Assembly (NCBI RefSeq): GCF_009884975.1
Contig: NZ_CP041970.1
Span: 2,914,001 to 2,978,000 of the forward strand
From: Acinetobacter dispersus
GTDB lineage: Bacteria > Pseudomonadota > Gammaproteobacteria > Pseudomonadales > Moraxellaceae
Length of the DNA stretch: 64,000 bases
Direction: 5' to 3'
Below the pieces are notes generated by a model, which did no database searches, had not been told where the DNA came from, and worked only from the letters and a program-made list of their open reading frames with translations. A program made the position numbers and the translations under genes. Each line of letters opens with the position of its first letter. Positions within the stretch are counted from its first letter, which is position 1. Shown piece by piece: positions 45,088 through 53,788 of the stretch.

Positions 45088-45753
45088 TTAGAATCTTACC
45101 TCAGAATGAATTTCAACTTCATGCAGCTTGAGTGGATGTTGAAATGCCAGATAAGCCGCGTGAAGTGCCATTCGTTTTAAATGAAATTTGGTTGGCTCAG
45201 GATGATAAAGTTTATCCCCCAGAATCGGATGGCCAATGTGCATCATATGTACCCGCAATTGATGCGAACGGCCTGTGACAGGTTCTAAACGAACACGACT
45301 TTGATCAGTTTCGGCATCATATGCCATACATTGAAATAAGGTCTTGGCTTGCTTACCCAATTCAAAATGTACCATCTGACGTGGACGATTTTCCCAATCG
45401 GTAATTAAGGGGACTTCGACACTACCTTCTGACTGAATTTGCCCCTGTACCAATGCCACATAGTATTTTTTGACGGTTCGTGCCTGAAACATTTTACTGA
45501 CTGCGACTTCTGCTTCCCGATGCTTGGCAAACATGAGTAAGCCCGAAGTTGCCATATCCAGACGATGCGTGACTTTAGCAGCAGGATATTTGTCCAAAAC
45601 ACGTAAATAGGCACTGTCTTGATGTTCAGGTAACCGCCCCATCACGGACAATAGCCCCGCAGGCTTATTGATCACCAGCAAGTCCTCATCTTCGTAAACG
45701 ATGTCTAAAGGATCTTGTGGCGGCGTATAAATAAAATTGTCATTTAAAGGCAT
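45088..45753 (-). CDS. rluA: pseudouridine synthase RluA
   Basis: 221 residues, no S4 domain, as in RluA proper. The catalytic Asp is in VTHRLDMATSGLLMFAK, and RSHQLRVHMMHIGHPILGDKLY is the second family motif. RluA modifies U746 of 23S rRNA and U32 of some tRNAs. Confidence 0.92.
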   Translation of the reverse strand: MPLNDNFIYTPPQDPLDIVYEDEDLLVINKPAGLLSVMGRLPEHQDSAYLRVLDKYPAAKVTHRLDMATSGLLMFAKHREAEVAVSKMFQARTVKKYYVALVQGQIQSEGSVEVPLITDWENRPRQMVHFELGKQAKTLFQCMAYDAETDQSRVRLEPVTGRSHQLRVHMMHIGHPILGDKLYHPEPTKFHLKRMALHAAYLAFQHPLKLHEVEIHSEVRF

Positions 45754-45851
45754 GGAGAAATAAACAAATCAAGCAAAGACAGAAGCAGCAGCGATTATAG
45801 ATGTCCCAAACAGTTTCGCAAACACTGATTCAGCTGTTGTCTCAAGACAAA

Positions 45852-46304
45852 TTAAGATGGTGTTTTGAGCACTTTACTTAACTTTTCTTTGTAGCGTTCC
45901 TCCAAGCTTTCAATATCTCGATTAAGAAAGGCAATCAGGTAGTCCTTCACCCGAGCAAGGCTAAGCTGTTTAAACGAAATGCTGTCTTTGCTTTTACGCG
46001 TGACTAGGCCAAATAAATCTTTTTTAGGAATGATGACTGGAATATCACTGTCTAGCTTAAACTCCAGTTGTTGTGACTTGGCATAGGCGTCAAGGGTAAT
46101 CGAAATGGTCTGTTCTGTCCGATGATCACTGACAATAAAACTGGTATCTGCACCATTGAGTTGTAATTGACGAACCAACTGTTGACGCCAAGCCATCTCA
46201 TCAAATTTCGTTAAAATCGTTGCCAAATCAAATGTACCGACATGATCGATGTCATTGTGATTCATTTGATGTGGATAGCGGATTTTAAGCTCGAACTCAT
46301 TCAT
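45852..46304 (-). CDS. hypothetical protein, unknown family
   Basis: 150 residues, soluble, charged, no signal peptide. I see alternating strand-like stretches in the first two thirds (FELKIRYPH, SFIVSDHRTEQTISITLDAY) and a basic helical tail (IESLEERYKEKLSKVLK). I do not recognise a domain. It is flanked by a 98-bp gap to rluA and by the long 46305-46875 interval, so it is probably transcribed alone. Confidence 0.7.
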   Translation of the reverse strand: MNEFELKIRYPHQMNHNDIDHVGTFDLATILTKFDEMAWRQQLVRQLQLNGADTSFIVSDHRTEQTISITLDAYAKSQQLEFKLDSDIPVIIPKKDLFGLVTRKSKDSISFKQLSLARVKDYLIAFLNRDIESLEERYKEKLSKVLKTPS

Positions 46305-46875
46305 GATGGTACTGACCTATTACTGTGATTTTTTTGATTTATTAATATAAAAATAATTATATCACTTTGTTTTTTAATATAAAAATATCGATTTATATTC
46401 ACAATATTCAGATTACAGGATTAGTTTCACACTCAGTTTTAGTTTTATTGATCTAGTTTTTATTATTTTGATCGAATTATTGTTGTTCTCTTCAATTAAA
46501 TTTTTTAGGGTATCAAGGGAAAACAGAGGTTGTTTACTTCAACACCTATGACTTTGTAAGCCATAACCTTTGCCTATAAACTTTTGATCTATAGCGTCCT
46601 AAGCCGAATCGAGACCTTTTGGGTTCGTACACACTTGCTTTATAAGCGTCGGTGCATGCTACTCTTTTCGATCCCTTTCACACCCTTGAGACATAGTTTA
46701 GGCAGATCACGGTGGGATTGTTTTCCTAAAAACTGCTATTTTTAGCAATCAATGAAATAATTTTGCATACTCTATTCTAAAAGTTAAAATATTTCCCACA
46801 TCCAATAAAAAACCACGATTTATATTTCGATAAATTCAAATTTACATGTGTATTTTTTCAAATACGGCCTCTCAT
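46305..46875. other. 571-bp interval with an unexplained ~240-bp block of ordinary GC
   Basis: The outer parts (46305-46500 and 46750-46870) are very AT-rich. The core, about 46505-46746, has ordinary GC and contains short inverted repeats: TCAAGGG near its start and CCCTTGA near its end, GCTT-TAT-AAGC, and TGCTA-TTTT-TAGCA at the right edge. No long frame is present; the longest minus-strand stretch is about 34 codons and Arg/Lys-rich. It may be a structured RNA gene or a decayed gene. I cannot decide. Confidence 0.4.
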
Positions 46876-47763
46876 TTAGGCCCAAATCACCATGATCGCT
46901 GCCACAATCACCAGCCACAGACCTAAATGATCAGTTTTAGCGAGCTTTTCTTTAAAAAAGAAAGCCGAAATCAACAAACTAAATAAGATTTCGACCTGCC
47001 CCAGCGTTTTGACAATCGCCACGGTTTGCATACTCATGGCACTAAACCAGCCGACAGAAGCCAAAAAGCTACAAATACTCACTCTTAAGGTTAAGCCCAC
47101 ACGTTGCCACATCTTATACAGCGTCGGTCGGCTAAAAAATCCGAGATAGATCAACAGTACGATACATTGAAAGCTAATCAGACTGCACAGCACCCATGCA
47201 GCACGGTGTAAAAATGGCAACATGCTCAGCTCTAAACTGGCTTCACGCACCAATAAAGAGGTAATGGCAAAACACAGGCCACTCCCGAGTCCAATCATCA
47301 AGGTTTTGAATGACAGATCGGACTGTTGCTTGCCTTTACTCAGTAAAAATACTGCAAGCCCTCCAATCACTACCCCGATCCAGCCCCATGTGCTGAGATG
47401 TTCCTGTAAGAACAGCACACCGACCAAAGCAGCCAAAATCGCCTCACTTTTGGCAAGTCCGACACCAATGGCATAGTTCTTTTGTTGAAATAGTTTCACC
47501 ATTAAAGCAGTCGCATAGATTTGGCTAATGCCTGCAATCACAATATACAGCCAGAATTTATCGGAAAAATGCACAGGGACTGTAACCGGCTGATGCAGAT
47601 ACAGAAAGGCCAAATAGCTAAAGGCAAAGATGGGTGAAAAGATAAAGCGAGCCAGTGTGGTGCCATAGACATCCACGCTCGTACTGAGTTGTTTTTGAAA
47701 TGCATTGCGCCAAGCCTGCATGAATGCAGCCATGAGAGTAAACAGAATCCAAGTGATCATCAT
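46876..47763 (-). CDS. EamA/DMT family transporter
   Basis: 295 residues, ten membrane helices in two five-helix repeats. Family features: the loop LVGVLFLQEHLSTWGWIGVVIGGLAVFLL in repeat one and LLISAFFFKEKLAKTDHLGLWLVI in repeat two, each with the conserved E-x-L motif. Such proteins export or import small metabolites. The substrate is not predictable. Confidence 0.88.
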   Translation of the reverse strand: MMITWILFTLMAAFMQAWRNAFQKQLSTSVDVYGTTLARFIFSPIFAFSYLAFLYLHQPVTVPVHFSDKFWLYIVIAGISQIYATALMVKLFQQKNYAIGVGLAKSEAILAALVGVLFLQEHLSTWGWIGVVIGGLAVFLLSKGKQQSDLSFKTLMIGLGSGLCFAITSLLVREASLELSMLPFLHRAAWVLCSLISFQCIVLLIYLGFFSRPTLYKMWQRVGLTLRVSICSFLASVGWFSAMSMQTVAIVKTLGQVEILFSLLISAFFFKEKLAKTDHLGLWLVIVAAIMVIWA

Positions 47764-47835
47764 AAGCTTGAACGCAATATTATAAGTGCCGCTAATTTAC
47801 GCTGTTCTGACTGGTTTTTCGATAGTCGCCAGTCT

Positions 47836-48537
47836 TTAAAAACTTAAATCATTAAAGTCCTTCACTTTGGATAGATAGATCGGTGCCTGATTGATTTTGC
47901 TCCATGTTTCTTTAAACCTTGGATCATCTTCTGGATCTTCACTCATATTTTTCCGTATCACTTTTTTGCCTGTTAAAAAGTTAATACTGGTTTGACTTTG
48001 AATCAGGGGGCCATGATTGCTTGAATCATCATAGCCAATCAAGCGTAGATCATTGCCTTCCAGACGGAATAGATAACGCCAATAGCCATAACGTCCATGC
48101 GAATAATAAACACTTAATAGATTATTTTTAATTTCCATCCATAGGTCAGGCGGGAAATAGACTCCACCATCTTCATTTTCTGAGCTAAAACAGTTGAGGT
48201 TACTGACAACGGGTTTGTATTTGCCTTTTTCACTGAGTAATACAATTGCACCACGGCGGTTACGGTCTAACTGCCCACGATATTCATCATGTACAAAGGC
48301 TTTGGGATCAGTCGCTTTGACGATCAGCACCACATCCTTCAAACCATCTTTATTCAAATCGCCTTCGATGGCTTCAAAGAGATGATATTTAGCAGGGATA
48401 TAGGCTTTATAAGTGACTTTATCTTTGCGGAGTTTCAGTTCTTCTGCCGATGGTTGTTGTTGGACAAAGGTTGTTTGCGGCAGTATAGATAGGCTTGAGC
48501 AAGCCAAGATGAGTGCAATGAGTCGAGTCTTTATCAT
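47836..48537 (-). CDS. secreted protein with a Ca-binding-like DxNxDGxxD loop, unknown function
   Basis: 233 residues with an N-terminal signal peptide (MIKTRLIALILACSSLSILP). GDLNKDGLKDVVLIVKATD resembles the calcium-binding loop of FG-GAP/VCBS repeats, and RRGAIVLLSEKGKYKPVVSN follows as the paired strand. This is the pattern of small periplasmic FG-GAP-like proteins. No enzyme motif is seen. It lies 42 bp after the DUF4126 gene. Confidence 0.72.
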   Translation of the reverse strand: MIKTRLIALILACSSLSILPQTTFVQQQPSAEELKLRKDKVTYKAYIPAKYHLFEAIEGDLNKDGLKDVVLIVKATDPKAFVHDEYRGQLDRNRRGAIVLLSEKGKYKPVVSNLNCFSSENEDGGVYFPPDLWMEIKNNLLSVYYSHGRYGYWRYLFRLEGNDLRLIGYDDSSNHGPLIQSQTSINFLTGKKVIRKNMSEDPEDDPRFKETWSKINQAPIYLSKVKDFNDLSF

Positions 48538-48579
48538 CTTTTTATTTCATCATTCAGGTTGTTATTGGTTCTATTTCTT

Positions 48580-49158
48580 TTATAAAGAATGGCTCACTTG
48601 CTCTTGACGTTTTGCATGAATCCAACGTGCGGCAACAATAATAAGAATAATCACCAAGACCGTAATCACCACAGGCATGATAAAGGCTAAAATCGATAAC
48701 ACGACCGAGCCAATCAACTCACCTGTCGAGATCACAAAATTACCCAGTCCACCTGTGGTTGCCGTCGAAACCCCACGTGCCGCTACGGTACTCATTTGTA
48801 CCACGCCTGCTGTTCCACCACCGACAATCAATGCTGCGGCCCAAGTCGCAAACTGGGACATTTCACCACTGCTGACTGCCATCGTGGTCAGTGTACCTGC
48901 CACCACAGCCGCTGGTGTGGCAATGGTATCTAACAGGTTATCCACCCACGGCACATAGTAAGCTGCAATTTCACAGATCGTGGCAAAACCCAGTGCCATA
49001 CAGACTGATGGAAGTGCCAACCATTCAAAACCTTGGGCAGGTTGATACCATCCCATGAGGGTAGCAATACTCATCGCCAACAGCGGCACAAAGACACGAA
49101 AACCACAGGCTGCGCTGAGTCCAACGCCAATACAGAGTCCTAAAATTGTTTCCATCAC
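48580..49158 (-). CDS. DUF4126 family membrane protein
   Basis: 192 residues with about five membrane helices. GVGLSAACGFRVFVPLLAMSIA at the start, PWVDNLLDTIATPAAVVAGTL and VGGGTAGVVQMSTVAARG fit DUF4126. Function unknown. The Gly-rich helices suggest a channel or carrier. Confidence 0.85.
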   Translation of the reverse strand: MMETILGLCIGVGLSAACGFRVFVPLLAMSIATLMGWYQPAQGFEWLALPSVCMALGFATICEIAAYYVPWVDNLLDTIATPAAVVAGTLTTMAVSSGEMSQFATWAAALIVGGGTAGVVQMSTVAARGVSTATTGGLGNFVISTGELIGSVVLSILAFIMPVVITVLVIILIIVAARWIHAKRQEQVSHSL

Positions 49159-49217
49159 GGATTACCTTTCTATGCCTATGACAGGTCTTGTTATTTACAT
49201 CTTATTTTTAAGGTAAC

Positions 49218-49246
49218 AAAAAGCCCTATCAAGGGATAGGGCTTTT
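49218..49246 (-). terminator. terminator of the zinc-ribbon gene
   Basis: AAAAGCCCTATC, 4-base loop, GATAGGGCTTTT, 36 bp past the stop of the 47-residue gene. Confidence 0.88.
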
Positions 49247-49282
49247 ATTCAAACAGTGGGTAACTGTTTGGTATTTTGCGGC

Positions 49283-49426
49283 TTAGGCATTCTTACTGTT
49301 GAATTGATTGCCAAGGCATTTGGTACACGGAGGTAAACGATCAGTACCAATTTCTAAATAGGTGCGGTGTCCGCATTGAACACAAAAATAGAAGCCTGTT
49401 CCAGGTTTTTCGCCAGCAGTTACCAT
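49283..49426 (-). CDS. 47-residue zinc-ribbon protein
   Basis: A short gene with GGAG 7 bases before ATG and a terminator behind it. The product is MVTAGEKPGTGFYFCVQCG and then HRTYLEIGTDRLPPCTKCLG plus a short tail. The pair CVQC/CTKC forms a C4 zinc ribbon or rubredoxin-like knuckle. It could be a nucleic-acid or protein adaptor. I know similar small zinc-ribbon proteins in proteobacteria but no function for them. Confidence 0.8.
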   Translation of the reverse strand: MVTAGEKPGTGFYFCVQCGHRTYLEIGTDRLPPCTKCLGNQFNSKNA

Positions 49427-49752
49427 CTTTGCTCTCCATAGATTTTAGAAATGGTACATATACTATAGCGTGATAGTTTTGATTATTTATTGACCTTTCC
49501 GACAGGTGGCGGTGGCGGAAAGGTGAAGCCATACAGATACAGGATATTTCAAAATACAAAACAACTATTAGATGTTGATGCATGAGGATCATGAGATATG
49601 TAGGGCATATCCAGCAACTAAATATGAAAAAGCTCGATGGGAGATCAAGCTTTTTATACTTGAAACTGTTTTATCAACAGTTACTGCTAAATATATAGCA
49701 TTGATTATTTGCGCTGATGTTGATTTAGCTAAAAATCACACTTCTCTCAAAA
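49427..49752. other. AT-rich interval downstream of the SIR2-like gene
   Basis: 326 bp. A hairpin AAAAAGCT ... AAGCTTTTT (49628-49656) could terminate the SIR2 transcript on the minus strand. GGCGGTGGCGG at 49508-49518 is a small G-rich patch. No gene is recognised; a 74-codon plus-strand frame overlapping the SIR2 3' end has no family likeness. Confidence 0.5.
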
Positions 49753-51093
49753 TTATGAAAAAGAAATACTTTTCCCTTTACTGTCCATATACTTAGAAAT
49801 AAGCTCTTTATTTGTTTTTAAAATATCTTCCCAATGCCGCTTCCAAATTAAATATGCATCCCATGAATAGCCTAGAGACAATTTTTCACTCATGGTTTCC
49901 AAAGAATGAAAAATTATTTCTAAAAACTCATCCTTATTTTGAAAATTTGAAATATCAATATTCATAAGAAAATAGGTTAACCAATTAGCCAAATCACGAT
50001 ACTGATTCCATGCTCCATCTTCTGTTGTCAAAGATCTCTTCTTTTCAAAAATATCTAAAAATTTTTTTTGAGCCTCTTGCGTATTAAAATTATAGGCTGA
50101 TGAAATCATAGCATTAAATATTTCAAAGAATGAATCCGATGATCTTAGATAGTCTTTTCGATATCGTCGATTCGATCCATTTCTCATAACTCTTTGAATG
50201 GCTTTCATTGAAGCCTCTTTACAATTTTCGGCCTTAGGTATTTGATCATTTAATTTCTTAAAAAAAATATCAATTTCCACACCGTCAAGCACACGCATAT
50301 TATATGTATTTTTATATAAATCTTTAATATGTGATTCTATTCTACGTCTAGTAACTAAAATAATATTCGGCGAAGCCATTGTATTTTTAGAAAACTCTTT
50401 ATAGTTATTAAAGATCGATTTTAAATTATTATCATTAAGTGCATAACCAAGGATAACTATAGTATTTTCATAGAGTAGCGTGCTTAGTTTTTTCGAAAAA
50501 TAATTTTCTGAATTCATGAATTTAAAGTAATTATTTGATGTCACTATCATATTATTGGGAACATCAATCGAACCGTGTACATGATAAACTTTGACTTTAG
50601 ACCTCAGCCTAGGAATTAACATTCCTGGAGAAATAGTTTGGCATTCCCCCTCTTCGCATAATTGAAGTATCAACTTATCATAATTAGTAGTAACAACCCT
50701 AAAAGACTGTTCTTTAAAAAATTTTTCAATATTCCCATATTCTCCTGCAAGCTTTAGAAGCTCAATTATTTTTTTAATTTCATCATAAATATCCAAACCA
50801 TTGGTAGCTAATTTACTTGATATAATTTCAGCTAACTCATCTAATGGTAATATCGGTTTACTAACAGGTATTTCATGTTCTTCATTACATTCAGGACATT
50901 TCCCTTTAGTAGTGCTTTGGAATAATTTTTTTTCAAGCTCGCCTGTTGCATCACATTCATTACATAGTTTTCTTAATAAGTCTTCCCATGTTGGAGCTTC
51001 TTGATTAGTAATTGCTTTAGTAAAACCTGCCCCTGTAATAAAGCACAACCTATTATTCACAGCAGCATAAGCTATATCAAAATAATGATTCAT
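49753..51093 (-). CDS. stand-alone SIR2-like domain protein, probable anti-phage NADase
   Basis: 446 residues. SIR2 motifs: FITGAGFT (18-25, NAD site), TTNYDKLI (135-142), YHVHGSID (170-177, catalytic His173) and ILGYALND (214-221). C44-x2-C47 and C66-x2-C69 suggest a zinc knuckle inserted early in the domain. From about 290 to the end is a helical region I do not recognise. Prokaryotic SIR2 domains of the TTNYD type deplete NAD during phage infection in several defence systems. Very AT-rich, unlike its neighbours. The start at 51093 has GAG 6 bases before; a longer frame would run into the acnD terminator. No partner gene is adjacent. Confidence 0.8.
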   Translation of the reverse strand: MNHYFDIAYAAVNNRLCFITGAGFTKAITNQEAPTWEDLLRKLCNECDATGELEKKLFQSTTKGKCPECNEEHEIPVSKPILPLDELAEIISSKLATNGLDIYDEIKKIIELLKLAGEYGNIEKFFKEQSFRVVTTNYDKLILQLCEEGECQTISPGMLIPRLRSKVKVYHVHGSIDVPNNMIVTSNNYFKFMNSENYFSKKLSTLLYENTIVILGYALNDNNLKSIFNNYKEFSKNTMASPNIILVTRRRIESHIKDLYKNTYNMRVLDGVEIDIFFKKLNDQIPKAENCKEASMKAIQRVMRNGSNRRYRKDYLRSSDSFFEIFNAMISSAYNFNTQEAQKKFLDIFEKKRSLTTEDGAWNQYRDLANWLTYFLMNIDISNFQNKDEFLEIIFHSLETMSEKLSLGYSWDAYLIWKRHWEDILKTNKELISKYMDSKGKSISFS

Positions 51094-51104
51094 TCTATTC
51101 TCAA

Positions 51105-51131
51105 TAAAAAACCCCATCATCAAGATAGGGT
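51105..51131 (-). terminator. terminator of the prp operon
   Basis: On the minus strand ACCCTATC, TTGAT loop, GATGGGGT (one mismatch), then TTTTTT. It lies 39 bp past the acnD stop and 12 bp before the SIR2 start. A possible promoter TTGATT (51150-51145), 17-bp spacer, TATCTT (51127-51122) overlaps the stem. Confidence 0.75.
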
Positions 51132-51169
51132 CTTTATTAAACCGAATCAATCACTTTCAGATCAAAGTA

Positions 51170-53788
51170 TTACGCGACTTGACCTTCTAAAAAGTCTTGT
51201 GCAAAACGCTGTAATACCCCACCCGCTTCATACACAGAAACCTCTTCTTCTGTATCTAGGCGGCAAGTCACAGGCACTTCAACAATCTCTTCCTTACCAT
51301 CTGCTGTGGCACGTTCAATGACCAACGTTAAAGTCGAACGCGGTGCAATATTACCAATCACGCTATACAGCTCAGTACCATCCAGCTTTAAAGTTTTGCG
51401 GTTAACACCCGGCTTAAACTCAAGCGGTAGAACGCCCATACCGACTAAGTTAGTACGGTGAATACGCTCAAAACCTTCGGCAACAATCGCTTCAACACCT
51501 GCAAGACGAACACCTTTCGCTGCCCAGTCACGGCTTGAACCCTGACCATAATCCGCACCCGCAACAATGATCAACGGTTGCTTACGATTCATGTAGGTTT
51601 CAATCGCTTCCCACATACGCATCACTTCGCCTTCTGGCTCGACACGTGCTTTTGAACCCTGCTTAATGGTGCCGTCTGAACGAACCACCATTTCATTAAA
51701 CAGTTTCGGGTTGGCAAAGGTCGCACGTTGTGTGGTTAAGTGATCACCACGATGAGTTGCATAAGAGTTAAAGTCTTCCTCAGGCACACCCATTTTCGCC
51801 AAATATTCACCTGAAGCACTGTCTAACACAATCGCATTCGATGGCGACAAGTGATCGGTGGTGATGTTGTCACCCAAAATCGCAAGCGGACGCATATTGG
51901 CTAAAGTACGCGGTGCAGCCAACGCCCCTTCCCAATATGGAGGACGGCGGATATAGGTACTCATTGGACGCCAATCATATAGCGGGCTTGCCGCTTCTTC
52001 ATTGACACCCAAATCGAACATTGGAATGTAGATTTTACGGAACTGTTCAGGCTTCACTGCTTCTTTCACCAGCGCATCAATTTCAGCATCCGAAGGCCAG
52101 ATATCTTTCAGGTAAATTGGATTACCGTCTTTGTCATTTCCGAGCGAATCTGTTTCGATATCAAAACGAATGGTTCCTGCAATCGCATACGCTACTACCA
52201 GTGGCGGAGATGCCAAGAACGCTTGTTTTGCGTATGGATGGATACGGCCATCGAAGTTACGGTTACCCGAAAGTACCGCTGTCGCATACAAGTCACGCTC
52301 AATGATTTCTTGTTGAATCACAGGATCAAGTGCGCCTGACATCCCATTACAGGTAGTACATGCATAGGCGACGATACCAAAACCAAGTTTCTCAAGATCA
52401 CCCAACACACCTGCTTCTTCTAAATACAGCGCAGCTGCCTTAGAACCTGGTGCAAATGAAGATTTAACCCAAGGTTTACGTACCAAGCCCAATTCATTGG
52501 CTTTACGTGCCAATAGACCTGCAGCAACGGTATTACGTGGGTTAGAGGTATTGGTACAAGAAGTAATCGCAGCAATAATCACCGCACCATCAGGAATTAA
52601 ACCTTCTGCTTCTTGTGCCTTGGCAAGATCCAAATTCCCAGCAATGCCTTTTGCTTTCAAATCAGCCGTAGAGACACGTGCATGTGGGTTTGATGGACCT
52701 GCAATGTTACGAGTCACCGTTGAAAGATCAAAACGAAGTACACGTGGGTACTCAGCTTGGGTCATATCCGATGCCCAAAGACCAATTTCTTTGGCATATT
52801 GCTCAACCAAAGCCACTTGCGCATCTTCACGACCGGTCAGACGTAAATAGTCAATGGTGTTCTGGTCAATATAGAACATTGCCGCAGTTGCGCCATATTC
52901 AGGCGTCATATTTGAGATGGTGGCACGGTCACCCACAGACATGCTGTCAGCACCTTCACCGAAGAACTCTAAATATGCACCCACTACACGTTCTTTACGC
53001 AAGAACTCAGTCAATGCCAACACGATATCCGTTGCAGTAATGCCTGCTTGACGCTGACCGACAAACTCAACTCCGATGATGTCTGGCAGACGCATCCAAG
53101 AGGCACGACCGAGCATGACATTTTCAGCTTCCAAACCACCGACTCCGACTGAAATCACACCAAGTGCATCGGTATGTGGGGTATGTGAATCGGTACCAAC
53201 ACAGGTATCAGGGAAAGCTAAGCCATCACGGTTTTGAATCACTGGAGACATTTTCTCCAAGTTGATCTGATGCATGATGCCGTTGCCCGCAGGGATCACG
53301 TCGACGTTTTTAAAGGCTGTTTTGGTCCACTCAATAAAGTGGAAACGGTCTTCGTTACGACGATCTTCGATTGCACGGTTTTTCTCAAAGGCATCAGGGT
53401 CAAAGCCACCAAACTCTACGGCCAAAGAGTGATCGACAATCAACTGAGTTGGCACCACAGGATTGACCTTGGAAGGATCACCGCCTTTATCGGCAATCGC
53501 ATCACGCAAACCTGCAAGATCTACCAATGCGGTTTGACCCAAAATGTCGTGACAGACCACACGTGCTGGATACCATGGAAAATCGAGATCCTGACGACGT
53601 TCGATCAACTGGGTTAAATAGGCCGTTAAATTCTCGGCATCCGCTTTACGCACCAGCTGTTCAGCCAGTACTTTCGAAGTGTATGGCAGCTTTTCGTATG
53701 CGCCTGGCTGAATATCTTCAACGGCTTGACGCACGTCATAATATTCGAGCTGGGTACCTGCCAGCGGTTTACGATATTTTGTGTTCAT
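51170..53788 (-). CDS. acnD: Fe/S-dependent 2-methylcitrate dehydratase
   Basis: 872 residues, full AcnD length. The three [4Fe-4S] Cys ligands are in AITSCTNTSNP and ACTTCNGMSG. DTCVGTDSHTPHTDALGV and GADYGQGSSRDWAAKGVRL are active-site blocks of aconitase-type enzymes. It dehydrates 2-methylcitrate to 2-methyl-trans-aconitate in propionate oxidation. The start codon touches the prpC stop (TAATG). AcnD normally works with PrpF, but no prpF is in this window; the next gene is the SIR2-like one. Confidence 0.94.
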   Translation of the reverse strand: MNTKYRKPLAGTQLEYYDVRQAVEDIQPGAYEKLPYTSKVLAEQLVRKADAENLTAYLTQLIERRQDLDFPWYPARVVCHDILGQTALVDLAGLRDAIADKGGDPSKVNPVVPTQLIVDHSLAVEFGGFDPDAFEKNRAIEDRRNEDRFHFIEWTKTAFKNVDVIPAGNGIMHQINLEKMSPVIQNRDGLAFPDTCVGTDSHTPHTDALGVISVGVGGLEAENVMLGRASWMRLPDIIGVEFVGQRQAGITATDIVLALTEFLRKERVVGAYLEFFGEGADSMSVGDRATISNMTPEYGATAAMFYIDQNTIDYLRLTGREDAQVALVEQYAKEIGLWASDMTQAEYPRVLRFDLSTVTRNIAGPSNPHARVSTADLKAKGIAGNLDLAKAQEAEGLIPDGAVIIAAITSCTNTSNPRNTVAAGLLARKANELGLVRKPWVKSSFAPGSKAAALYLEEAGVLGDLEKLGFGIVAYACTTCNGMSGALDPVIQQEIIERDLYATAVLSGNRNFDGRIHPYAKQAFLASPPLVVAYAIAGTIRFDIETDSLGNDKDGNPIYLKDIWPSDAEIDALVKEAVKPEQFRKIYIPMFDLGVNEEAASPLYDWRPMSTYIRRPPYWEGALAAPRTLANMRPLAILGDNITTDHLSPSNAIVLDSASGEYLAKMGVPEEDFNSYATHRGDHLTTQRATFANPKLFNEMVVRSDGTIKQGSKARVEPEGEVMRMWEAIETYMNRKQPLIIVAGADYGQGSSRDWAAKGVRLAGVEAIVAEGFERIHRTNLVGMGVLPLEFKPGVNRKTLKLDGTELYSVIGNIAPRSTLTLVIERATADGKEEIVEVPVTCRLDTEEEVSVYEAGGVLQRFAQDFLEGQVA

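Noticed and set aside
49572..49796. 74-codon plus-strand frame as a possible toxin or antitoxin partner of the SIR2-like gene
   Set aside because: It overlaps the 3' end of SIR2 on the opposite strand, includes the probable terminator and has no recognisable domain.
51094..51150. Longer start of the SIR2-like protein
   Set aside because: The extra codons pass through the acnD terminator; the shorter start has a ribosome binding site and fits the SIR2 domain edge.
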